DNA of 35,048 bases from the NCBI GenBank assembly GCA_021781495.1, contig JAJXWS010000034.1, positions 1-35,048 on the forward strand, given 5' to 3'. Shown piece after piece: positions 25,451 to 33,412 of this stretch (position 1 is its first letter; every line of letters begins with the position of its first letter). The notes below the pieces were generated by a model. The model saw only the letters and a list, made by a program, of their open reading frames with translations. It was not told where the DNA came from and searched no databases. This DNA is from Acidobacteriota bacterium (lineage in GTDB: Bacteria > Acidobacteriota > Terriglobia > Terriglobales > Acidobacteriaceae). A program made the position numbers and the translations under genes.

Positions 25451-27103
25451 TCAGCCCGGCTGCCCTAGAACGACCAGCAACAAGCCCGGAATTAGAGCTT
25501 CGCTTAGCTGATCCGTGGTCAGTTCCCCAATCTTGCGCAGGACTGCGTCGGCAGGTGAGCACGAGAGAAATCGCGGCACCAGCGCACGGCCGGAGTTGCT
25601 GGCCAAAGTGCGAGAGCCGGGAAGAGCAATAAACCGGGGGATATGCAGGTGCAGCAGGGTGCGTACTTCCGTTCTCAGAACGGCGTTCGGGAAAGTCTGA
25701 GTACAGCTTTCCTGCAGCGCATTCCGAAGTTCGTATTGACGACGCTGTGCGAATTGGAGCTGCTTCGGTTGCAGTGACCGGCTGAGAAGAATGCCATAGG
25801 TAAGCGTATTCCGCAGGATGATGCGCGGCGCGTGCAGATGTTCCAGCGTCCGGCGCCATTCCGAGCTCGACGCTGTAAGGCTCTCGCGGCAGCGCATCAG
25901 CGCCGTTGCTGCTTCACGATAGCCGCCCACAAGCTGCGGCAGCACCGCCAAGCGTGAGGAATGAGGCGGCGCATTGCCGTGGTCTGCGAGAGCGGCTGGC
26001 ACCATCTCCAGACGGCGCACTCCACCGGGAGAGGTGGACCAACGCGGAATGATGATCTGCGGCACGGCTGCGGCTTTTCCAAACAGGCCTGACGTGTCCG
26101 GCTGCGTTGTGGAATCCGGACATGGCAGCAGGCCGGTATCCAGCAGGTCATGGATTGTGCTGGCGAAGGGCTGTTCTGGACCGTGTCTTATCACTGTTTC
26201 TGAAACTGTTCGAGGAGTTCCCAGTGATTCGGCATCGAACAGAGCAGGGCCACCAGACGTGGCCATCACATTGGCCATATGCAGGTCGGTCATTCTGGCA
26301 TGCTCGGCGAGGCACAGCATTGCGCCCGCCGCTTGCCAGTACCTGTTGTCCTGGGCAGAGACTTTATTCGAGTTCTGTAACTGCTCATGCGGCAATAGCG
26401 ATTCGACCCATCCGTATCTGCCATTTGCGTCGGCGAGCGTTCGAGCCGAAGTAAGTTGTAGTGAAGAATGGTCATTGACAGTGCGAACCAGGCGATCCCA
26501 AAGCCACTCTCCAGTAACAGGGCGAGGCTTGTAATAAATGCAGCGGCCATCTCGGAATACGAGGCGCATCACTGCGTGCGCCCCGGCATGCTGGTCTGAA
26601 CTGGCGGGAGTAAGCGATTCAAGTTCAGGCAGTTTTGCGTAGCCGAGCCACGCTGCCAGGCGGGAGGCATCCTTTTGGAGCCTGCGCAGGAATACGGCGA
26701 TAGCGTCAGCCCACTCGGCAATCGCTCGCTGCAGAAGTCCAGAGAGTGCCGGAAATCTAAGCGCAACCTGATTCTCGTTTGCATCGGGGCAGGCATTCAT
26801 CACCTGTGTGAGCATGCCCATCAGCCGCTCCCTCAGCGCGTCAAACAATGCGCAGAGATCGATGCGCTCTCCTGCGCAGTCTGATCGCCCGGCGAAGAGG
26901 CGGAGATTGAGTTCCTGCCTCGCGCTTTCCATCCAGGGTTCGAGCGATAGCTGCGGGATGCACTGAGCCTCAGGCGTTCTGGCGGATGCCGCTGCCAAGC
27001 CGTGAGGATCCGGTATCAGCGTGCCCTGATAACCCAACACCAAAGTCTCGCAGTGCCTTGGCACATTGGGGGCAGGACACTTCTGCTCTGGGGAATATTG
27101 CAT
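25451..27103 (-). CDS. LanM-like (DUF4135) peptide dehydratase lacking the LanC cyclase domain
   Basis: A 550-residue protein matching the dehydratase half of class II lanthipeptide synthetases, which phosphorylate Ser/Thr of a precursor and eliminate phosphate to give dehydroamino acids. Visible are the ATP-site lysine K192 in IYYKPRP, GRYGWVESLLP (228-237), the catalytic TDLHMANVM (D273, H275, N278), the metal-type FDAESLG (D290, E292), RIILRNTLTYGIL (R427, R431, T433), matching the elimination region, and LHLHIPRFIALP (485-495). LanM proteins usually have 900-1,100 residues; here the chain stops where LanC would begin, and the 112 bases before the precursor gene leave no room for it. ATG 27103 has no clear ribosome binding site and the first 45 residues are unlike the family, so the exact N-terminus is uncertain. 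Confidence 0.82.
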   Translation of the reverse strand: MQYSPEQKCPAPNVPRHCETLVLGYQGTLIPDPHGLAAASARTPEAQCIPQLSLEPWMESARQELNLRLFAGRSDCAGERIDLCALFDALRERLMGMLTQVMNACPDANENQVALRFPALSGLLQRAIAEWADAIAVFLRRLQKDASRLAAWLGYAKLPELESLTPASSDQHAGAHAVMRLVFRDGRCIYYKPRPVTGEWLWDRLVRTVNDHSSLQLTSARTLADANGRYGWVESLLPHEQLQNSNKVSAQDNRYWQAAGAMLCLAEHARMTDLHMANVMATSGGPALFDAESLGTPRTVSETVIRHGPEQPFASTIHDLLDTGLLPCPDSTTQPDTSGLFGKAAAVPQIIIPRWSTSPGGVRRLEMVPAALADHGNAPPHSSRLAVLPQLVGGYREAATALMRCRESLTASSSEWRRTLEHLHAPRIILRNTLTYGILLSRSLQPKQLQFAQRRQYELRNALQESCTQTFPNAVLRTEVRTLLHLHIPRFIALPGSRTLASNSGRALVPRFLSCSPADAVLRKIGELTTDQLSEALIPGLLLVVLGQPG

Positions 27104-27906
27104 ACCGAACAGTATGCTTGAAAAGCTCTGCTTTCGCCGTAAGCGAATCAGACGCGTGCATGCGCAACAAAAGCGGGTCCAGCCTTACCTGCCCGGTAGA
27201 AGAAAAGCGAAACAGGATGCCCACCCGGGAACGTCAGGCTCCGACAGCCTCCAACGAGGCCGGGGATTCACCATGGCTCAATCTTGAGCAATCGGTCATT
27301 CTCATTCACGAACGAGTCACAGAGGCTGTGCTCTGTAAATTCGCGCCCACCGGAAAGAAACAACATTGCCTTCTCTGGCAACGTGCACAGGCAACATATA
27401 AGCGATGCTTCATCGCAGGTGCCTGTGCGGGCCATTGAGGAACTCCGCAATCAGTGTCAGCAGGCTTCTACAAGCATGCAGCCCTTGAGCCCGAGGTCGA
27501 CCGGCGCCGCGGCAATCTCTGCGATCCTCACAAGAAGATAACGGCCGTGACAAAAGCACTCCAAATCAACTCTCCAAAATCGCAAAAATCAGTGGACGGA
27601 TCCTTGAGATCCTGCCGTGTCAAAAGTAGAGATTGTGATATCGGCCGCCGAACACAAGCCGGCGAGTGCTAAGGAATCCGACAACGCGCGCAATCAAAGT
27701 AACAACGTGCAAACCCCGTTTACCCATACCGATCCAATCAGACATCAATACAAGGTCAATTCGTGCATTGGCCTGAAGTCGGCAATTGACTTTTGACTGC
27801 CTGGATTGCTGCACTGTCGTCGATTTCCCGTTACGAATTCCAATCTGAGCGTGCAGATACCAGCACGGCGCTGGTTCTGAGTCGAAGGGTGCAACGGTGC
27901 TCGTCT
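27104..27906. other. 803-base stretch without a convincing gene
   Basis: This gap lies between the LanM-like start and the end of the arabinofuranosidase gene. It is AT-richer than its surroundings around 27530-27800. Several short frames exist on both strands, none recognisable. The best-supported one is a 55-codon minus-strand frame, 27435-27268: ATG with GGAG 7 bases upstream, five Cys, starting MARTGTCDEASLICCLC. It may hold the promoter of the RiPP-like operon, but I could not find a good -35/-10 pair. No tRNA-like or insertion-element ends were seen. Confidence 0.5.
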
Positions 27907-30063
27907 CTACCGTGCCGTTGGCGAGACGGGAAAACGATAGATCTCCACGCTGATCGGCGCCACTGACAGGATGGTAGGCGCTTCGGCGATTTTGCTTTCC
28001 TTCACTTCGACCTGCGGCATCTGGCCGACTTTGTTCGCAGCCTCAAGATTGTTGCCAGTCATCCGCCACAGCGTGGCGCTTCCGCGAAGGTGTGCGCCGT
28101 CCACAGTCAGATCGAACTTCTGCTCGGAGTCGGTCGCGTTCACCACGGCAAGGGTAAGGAACTTGTGATCTGCGCTGATCGCCGCCACCATATCCAGCGG
28201 ATAGGTGGGGCTGCCGGAACTGGTGCGCGGAAGGTCTTCGAACATGTGTTGCGTGGGCGCGGGCTGCGGTGAGTTGCCCGTGAGCGCGACCGGAACGGAG
28301 CCTGCGCCGAGGTGTTCACCATAGAGCTTGAACAGAAGACCGTTGGTGTTGAGCGTCGCTGCGGTCTGGTTGAAATCGAGCGTGGAGATGCCCATGGTGA
28401 AGGCCGTCATTCGCAGGAAGTCGGTTTCGCGGAGCATTTCGTTGAAGACCATGGCGTAGGCAAGAGCAAGTTTCAGATTGGTCTGGCCGCCGGTGTAGGC
28501 GTATTCGTCATTCGACATGAAGATTCCCTTGGCCTTCATCTCGGGATAACGCTTCTCATACTCCAGCCATTCCTCGCCCTTCAGATGCACGCGATCCGAC
28601 GGGCGGCGCACCCATTCGAGGACCGTCTCCTGATCGGGCACGTAGCCTGCTTCAAGGCTTCCGACCTTGATTCCTTTCTCGGCGCGCTCGCGGTCCCAGC
28701 GCACGCCGGCGCGTGTATACCAGTGCTCGGTGACGCCATCGAAGTTGCCCCAGTCGTGCTTGAGGAATCCGCAGGTCCAGTCGGCATCGGAACAGATGCC
28801 GGCCTGATCGACGGGAATGTGCCTGTCAGCGGCGACGCCTTCGAGAATCGCCTCTTCCGGCATGGAGCCGGAGGCCAGCAGCGTGATCGATGGATCGGCG
28901 GCACGCATGGCTCGCGCAAACTCATTGTGCTTGAGCAGGTAGTACTTCAGGTCGGTGCGGCCGAGCTGCCATTGGCCGTAGGGCTCGTTGCCGATATTCC
29001 AGAACCTCACGTGGTACGGTTCCGGATGTCCGTTTCGTGCGCGCATCGCGCCCATGTGCGTGCTGGTTGCGCCGTTCATATATTCAACTTCTTCAGCAGC
29101 CGAGTGCGCGTCGCCGAAACCGGCGTTGACGGTGATGTACGGCTCCACGCCAATCCGTTTGCAGAACGTCATGAACTCATCCATGCCAACGTCATTGGTC
29201 TGCATGGCGTTCCACGCGTAGTCGAAATCGGGAGGCCGCTGGTCGCGCGGACCAACCGAGTGATACCAGTTGAAGTCGGAGATGAAGTTGCCGCCGGGCA
29301 GGCGCCAGAAACCGGAGTGCAGCTGCTTTAGTTGTGCAATGACTTCCGGACGAAAGCCGTCGAGGTTGTCGGCGGGCATGAGCGAGACGGTGCCGATGTG
29401 GAAGCTGCCGGTGCCAGTACCGCTGATCTCAAGCGCGCCGGCTTCGGTGTCTGCTCCCGCGGTAAAGGTGAACGGCAATTCCTTGTATGTGCTCGTGAGC
29501 GCCGAGAGCGCGACGGTCTGCCTATCGCTTGTGCCTTCACCCCAGACCAGCGCGACCTTTATCGTCACACCGGGTGTTGCGCGGAGCCAGATGTGGCCGA
29601 TATACCTTTTCCCCTTTACCAGTGTGAAGCCCGATTGCCGGATGCCGTGCGGTCTGGCGGCATCGAGCTCGATGCGCGGGCTCTGTTCGTCTGTGAAGGG
29701 ATGGTCCTTGTCCATCGCGACTGCCTGGTCAGGACCGATTGGATGCCACTTTCGCAGTTGCATGCCGCGGAAAGGACCTCCCTGTGCCGGAGCTGCCGCC
29801 TGCGGTTCCTCGGCCTTGATCGGGAAGTAGAACTTGCGGTCATCAAGCATCTCCGACCAGAGGCTGCGATAGACAAGCGAGCCGATGTGCTCAATGAACA
29901 TGCCGTATTCATACGGCGACACGGGTCGGGCAGTCTGTCGCGTATCGATGTCGACCTTGATTTTCTGTGGCGCAGTCGCAGCGCTTTGCTGGGCTGCTCC
30001 TGTTACAGGTGTGCCGGTTAGTAAGAGCGCGGCTGCTGCAACGATGACCTTTCGATTCTTCAT
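27907..30063 (-). CDS. Secreted alpha-L-arabinofuranosidase, GH51 family
   Basis: A 718-residue glycoside hydrolase that releases terminal arabinofuranosyl residues from arabinoxylan or arabinan. The signal peptide is VIVAAAALLLTGTPVTGAAQ. GH51 marks: SPYEYGMFIEHIGSLVYRSLW near residue 49, the RLPGGNFISDFNWYHSVGPR segment, acid/base Glu in RFWNIGNEPYGQWQ near 360, HWYTRAG, and the nucleophile-type Glu in FMSNDEYAYTGG near 518. Between about 140 and 215 a beta-sandwich (GFTLVKGKRYIGHIWLR ... SGTGTGSFHIGTVSLMP) resembles a carbohydrate-binding insert. Length exceeds simple GH51 enzymes (about 500), as expected with this insert. ATG 30063 has AGGGAG 6 bases upstream. It is divergent from the tannase-family gene. 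Confidence 0.93.
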   Translation of the reverse strand: MKNRKVIVAAAALLLTGTPVTGAAQQSAATAPQKIKVDIDTRQTARPVSPYEYGMFIEHIGSLVYRSLWSEMLDDRKFYFPIKAEEPQAAAPAQGGPFRGMQLRKWHPIGPDQAVAMDKDHPFTDEQSPRIELDAARPHGIRQSGFTLVKGKRYIGHIWLRATPGVTIKVALVWGEGTSDRQTVALSALTSTYKELPFTFTAGADTEAGALEISGTGTGSFHIGTVSLMPADNLDGFRPEVIAQLKQLHSGFWRLPGGNFISDFNWYHSVGPRDQRPPDFDYAWNAMQTNDVGMDEFMTFCKRIGVEPYITVNAGFGDAHSAAEEVEYMNGATSTHMGAMRARNGHPEPYHVRFWNIGNEPYGQWQLGRTDLKYYLLKHNEFARAMRAADPSITLLASGSMPEEAILEGVAADRHIPVDQAGICSDADWTCGFLKHDWGNFDGVTEHWYTRAGVRWDRERAEKGIKVGSLEAGYVPDQETVLEWVRRPSDRVHLKGEEWLEYEKRYPEMKAKGIFMSNDEYAYTGGQTNLKLALAYAMVFNEMLRETDFLRMTAFTMGISTLDFNQTAATLNTNGLLFKLYGEHLGAGSVPVALTGNSPQPAPTQHMFEDLPRTSSGSPTYPLDMVAAISADHKFLTLAVVNATDSEQKFDLTVDGAHLRGSATLWRMTGNNLEAANKVGQMPQVEVKESKIAEAPTILSVAPISVEIYRFPVSPTAR

Positions 30064-30546
30064 ATAAGACTCCCTGCGATGTCGTCGAGTGGATGCGCGT
30101 CTTCATGCCCGTCCTATGTTCCTTGCCAGATCTCCGTCCGATGTCAAAGGCGCCGCGGGCGGAGTCGTTGCGGTCCAGAACCCGTCACATCCGGAACATT
30201 CGACTTTGCCGGCTTGAAGCTATCCTGCTCCTGTGCACATCAGAAGCTCGCTGCCCGTAGCACTGCGGCCGCGAATTTCATACCGTGCCATCAGTGGATG
30301 GGATGCCTCGCGACAGAGCGGCCGATCGCTCCACCTCATCCGGTAAGCGGCATGGTAATGCACGAACTGGTCTTAGATAAAGCGATTTATTTTTCTTGTC
30401 CGCGATGCTGCTGTCTATGTATAGTTGTCAATTCCGCGGGGCGACAGGCGACACGGTGTGCGTGATTGTGAACTACGACTGCCGAGGCGTGGCGCCCCAG
30501 GGTCGTATACCGGCACGAACACCTGCAGAACCCGGAGAAACAATTC
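30064..30546. promoter_or_regulatory. 483-base divergent intergenic region
   Basis: It separates two secreted plant-polymer enzyme genes read outward, so it should hold both promoters. No coding frame in it is convincing. Near the middle is an AT-rich patch (30370-30432) with a candidate plus-strand promoter, listed separately. The same patch contains a perfect TTGACA on the minus strand (30431-30426), but no -10 at a normal distance was found for it. Confidence 0.5.
30396..30425 (+). promoter_or_regulatory. Candidate promoter of the tannase-family gene
   Basis: TTGTCC (30396-30401), an 18-base spacer and TATAGT (30420-30425). The -10 matches the consensus at five of six positions and the -35 at four. 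The leader would be about 115 bases. Confidence 0.4.
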
Positions 30547-32163
30547 ATGCTCTCGCTCAGAAATCTTGTGATCGACAAAGTGTCCTCATCGCTGCCGGTG
30601 CTAGCCGTAGTTGTACTGCTGAGTTCACGGGGCCCAGTTCTAGCCCAGGTTTCCAGCATCTCTAACACCGGCAAAACCAGCTCGAACGCCTGCGCTGATC
30701 TCGTCCAGCTCAAGCTCGCTGACATCGAGATCACCAAGGCCGAAATCATTCCAGCGGGCACGACTTTGCCGCCACCCTACCCCGGCGGTCCATCCATCGG
30801 ACCTCTTCCCGCACACTGCCGTGTGGACGGAATCATTAACCGCCGCAGAGGCGTCGACGGCCAGGAGTTCGGCATCGGCTTTGCCCTAGCTCTTCCTCAA
30901 CCCGAGGCATGGAATGGTGACTTCGTCATGCAAGGCGGCGGTGGTGGCAACGGGATCATCGCTTACCCCAACGGTGCAAACTACGCCGGAGACAAGCCCG
31001 CGCTCTCCCGCGGATTCGCCGTGGCCAGCACTGATACAGGGCACAAAGCCAGGACCGGCCCCTTCGATTTCTCCTTCATGCGCGACCAGCAGGCTTACCT
31101 CGATTTCGCATTTCTTGCCAACGCTGAGGTAGCCGGGGTCGCCAAGCAGATCATCGCGCATTACTACGCAAAGCCGACTGCGTATTCCTATTTCGTCGGC
31201 TGCTCCACCGGCGGGCGCGAAGGCATGATTCTTTCGCAGCGCTATCCCACGGTATTTAACGGGATCGTCTCAGGCGATCCGGCCATGCGCACCGGACTGT
31301 CGAACCTGGCCATCGCTCAGTGGATTCCGGTCGCATATAACCAGGCGGCGCCGAAAGACGCCTCGGGCAAACCGCAGACAGACAAGTTCCTCACCGACGA
31401 CGATCGCAAGCTGTTCATGGACGGCCTGATGAAGCAGTGCGATGCGAAGGACGGCGTGGCCGATGGCATGGTCTCCGATCCGCTCGGCTGCGACTTCGAC
31501 CCCGCTGTCCTCGCCTGTAAACCCGGCCAGAGTGAATCGTGCATCGCGCCGGAAAAGATAGCCGCTATCAAGAAAGCCTTTGCGGGACCGAAGAACGCCT
31601 ATGGAACGCAGGTCTATCCCGGATTCCTGTATGACGCGGGCATCACCAGCAAAGGCCCAGTGCCCGGCCTGCTTGCGCTGGGAAAGAACGGGCTGTTTGG
31701 CCCCTACACCACGGCAACCGATCTCGACGTTGATAAGGCGGCGCTCCACGCATCGGATCCGCTCGTTGAGCCTGCTTCCACGAACCTGTCCACATTTTCC
31801 GGAAACGGCGGCAAACTCATCTTCTTTCATGGCGACAGCGATCCGTGGTTCTCACCGCTCGACACTCTCGGATATTACAAGTCGCTTGCCACAACGAATG
31901 GCGGCGCTGACAAAGTAGCCGAATGGAGCCGCATGTTCCTCGTTCCCGGCATGGCCCACTGCGGCGGAGGCCCATCGCTCGATCATTTCGACATGCTCAC
32001 TGCAGTCGTCAACTGGGTTGAGAAGGGCACGTCGCCCGACTCCGTCATCGCAACTGGCGCGGCCTTCCCGGGCCGTAGCAGGCCGCTGTGTGCGTACCCA
32101 AAGCACGCACAGTACACCGGAACCGGAGACACCCACGATGCTCGCAACTTTCAATGCCAATGA
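30547..32163 (+). CDS. Secreted tannase / feruloyl esterase family hydrolase
   Basis: A 538-residue alpha/beta-hydrolase of the tannase family, which cleaves phenolic esters such as feruloyl-arabinose or galloyl esters. The signal peptide spans VLAVVVLLSSRGPVLAQ. The catalytic set is visible: Ser in FVGCSTGGREGM near residue 219, Asp in FFHGDSDPWFSP near 431 and His in VPGMAHCGGGPS near 472. A Cys adjoins both Ser and His (CS-D-HC motif), the family's disulphide-linked active site. QGGGGGNG near 125 is the oxyanion-side loop, and a cysteine-rich lid lies between. ATG 30547 follows GGAGAAA. Next to the GH51 gene, it may remove ferulate from arabinose side chains; this pairing is inferred from context. 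Confidence 0.92.
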   Translation: MLSLRNLVIDKVSSSLPVLAVVVLLSSRGPVLAQVSSISNTGKTSSNACADLVQLKLADIEITKAEIIPAGTTLPPPYPGGPSIGPLPAHCRVDGIINRRRGVDGQEFGIGFALALPQPEAWNGDFVMQGGGGGNGIIAYPNGANYAGDKPALSRGFAVASTDTGHKARTGPFDFSFMRDQQAYLDFAFLANAEVAGVAKQIIAHYYAKPTAYSYFVGCSTGGREGMILSQRYPTVFNGIVSGDPAMRTGLSNLAIAQWIPVAYNQAAPKDASGKPQTDKFLTDDDRKLFMDGLMKQCDAKDGVADGMVSDPLGCDFDPAVLACKPGQSESCIAPEKIAAIKKAFAGPKNAYGTQVYPGFLYDAGITSKGPVPGLLALGKNGLFGPYTTATDLDVDKAALHASDPLVEPASTNLSTFSGNGGKLIFFHGDSDPWFSPLDTLGYYKSLATTNGGADKVAEWSRMFLVPGMAHCGGGPSLDHFDMLTAVVNWVEKGTSPDSVIATGAAFPGRSRPLCAYPKHAQYTGTGDTHDARNFQCQ

Positions 32164-32185
32164 CTTTCGCGACTCGTCGCGAGAG
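32164..32185 (+). terminator. Hairpin directly after the tannase-family stop codon
   Basis: TCGCGA (32167-32172), CTCG loop and TCGCGA (32177-32182) form a perfect stem that extends to 9 pairs with one T-G wobble (32164-32185), starting right after the TGA. No T-run follows, so it is a non-canonical terminator or mRNA-stabilising hairpin. Confidence 0.4.
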
Positions 32186-32304
32186 ATATGCATTCGACTC
32201 GTTCGCGCACCTCATCTCCGGTTCGCGCCGATGAAAGGTGCGCCCTGCGTCGCTCAGCGTGGCTTGGATGGTGCGAGGCGACGGTTGTGGTTCTTTGAAT
32301 GCTG

Positions 32305-32931
32305 TTAAGGCTTTGCGGCTGGTTCTGATTTCAGCCAGGCCTTGTGAAGGAATTTATCCTCCAGAGTCCAGCCTTCGGCGGGCATCCATTTGCAATAGAG
32401 GACTCTCGCCCACTTCGTCGTATCGGGCGGATCCCAAGAGCATTGCGAATTTGGATCGCCCTTGTGCTCGCGGACTTCGACAGCGACATTGACCATTCCC
32501 GCATCGTTCTTCGCGGGGTTACGTCCCATCCGAACCACCACGAGGTCACCCACCTGAACCTGCTGCGTGGACGGAACATAGAACCAGATGGCTGAACCGG
32601 CATCGGTCGATGGATGGCAGCAATAGACTCGCGCCATCGCAACGCTTCCATCTTTGAAATCGGAATCCTTGAGTCCCGAAGCATGTAGATACTCCAAGTT
32701 GGGGCCCATGTGCAGAATCTCCTCGCGCGTGGCCAAAGCCATCACTTCCGCAAGCCGCAACTTTCCGGTTTCGCTCTTATTCTCTGGGAAAAATCTTGAG
32801 GTTTTCGCGCTGGCATGCGGGCAAGCGATGCAGAGGATCAAGAGCAAGGCCAGCGGCAGAAACTTCAAGGCCTGGCGGCATGGCTCTTGCGAATTCTCTC
32901 GGTGCTTCGCTGCGAATCTGGTCGCTTCCAT
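32305..32931 (-). CDS. Secreted protein of unknown function
   Basis: A 208-residue protein with a hydrophobic segment ALKFLPLALLLILCIACPHAS at about residues 20-40 that fits a signal peptide; CIAC is a poor lipobox, so lipidation is doubtful. The mature part has Cys in MARVYCCHPSTD, SQCSWDPPDT and VLYCKWMP, and a VQVGDLVVVRMGRNP strand. I do not recognise the family. Codon use and the strong AGGGGGG ribosome binding site before ATG 32931 support a real gene; the frame continues to 33060 but that part is unsupported. It converges on the tannase-family gene. Confidence 0.7.
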   Translation of the reverse strand: MEATRFAAKHRENSQEPCRQALKFLPLALLLILCIACPHASAKTSRFFPENKSETGKLRLAEVMALATREEILHMGPNLEYLHASGLKDSDFKDGSVAMARVYCCHPSTDAGSAIWFYVPSTQQVQVGDLVVVRMGRNPAKNDAGMVNVAVEVREHKGDPNSQCSWDPPDTTKWARVLYCKWMPAEGWTLEDKFLHKAWLKSEPAAKP

Positions 32932-33412
32932 CTGTCCCCCCTGCTCTTGCTCGTTGAGACCTCCGATTGTATCTCCCCATCGCTCGCTGACATCTCGGTT
33001 TGTTGCTGCCAATGGTAGTTGATTCAATGCAACAGTTATTTCGACGTCACTGGCGGCCATCGTTGCCGTTCACATGCGCAAACCGCAACGGGAATGCGTT
33101 GATGAAAGACGGCGTCGGCGACTCAAAATCGCCGTACGGAGTATCTGGAACCTCTTTGGCCCGAAGCGCCGAAGAGGGCACCAAGGTCAACATTCCTTCA
33201 GCGCGGAGATGGGTTCTAGGTTTGCGCTATTTCTTGAGGTGTGAATATAAGTTGTTGGCTCGCTATCTTTCTCAGATATGTGACTTGTTTATTGCGCCAG
33301 TGCATCCAAGAGTAAACTCATGCTCAATCGTCTTGAAAACCGAGATGATGCCGGATAAGCGCAGTGACCTAGTCGGATTGCATAAACATCGGCAGAATCA
33401 GTGACGCACAAT
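32932..33412. other. 481-base stretch without a convincing gene
   Basis: This gap lies between the start of the small secreted protein gene and the end of the beta-helix gene. Its GC content falls from left to right (AT-rich around 33230-33300). The longest frame (33000-33404, plus) gives an unrecognisable product without a good ribosome binding site. No RNA gene, repeat or clear promoter was seen. Confidence 0.5.

Noticed and set aside
26970-27224. Alternative minus-strand frame overlapping the start of the LanM-like gene
   Set aside because: It has a GTG start without a ribosome binding site, an unrecognisable product, and less GC at third positions than the LanM-like frame. A frameshifted N-terminus of the dehydratase cannot be fully excluded.
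26986-27438. Plus-strand frame of 150 codons across the LanM-like start
   Set aside because: Overlaps the better-supported minus-strand gene and gives a Cys/Ser/Arg mixture without family features.
33000-33404. Plus-strand frame of 134 codons
   Set aside because: No convincing ribosome binding site, no recognisable motif, and irregular composition in an AT-rich gap.
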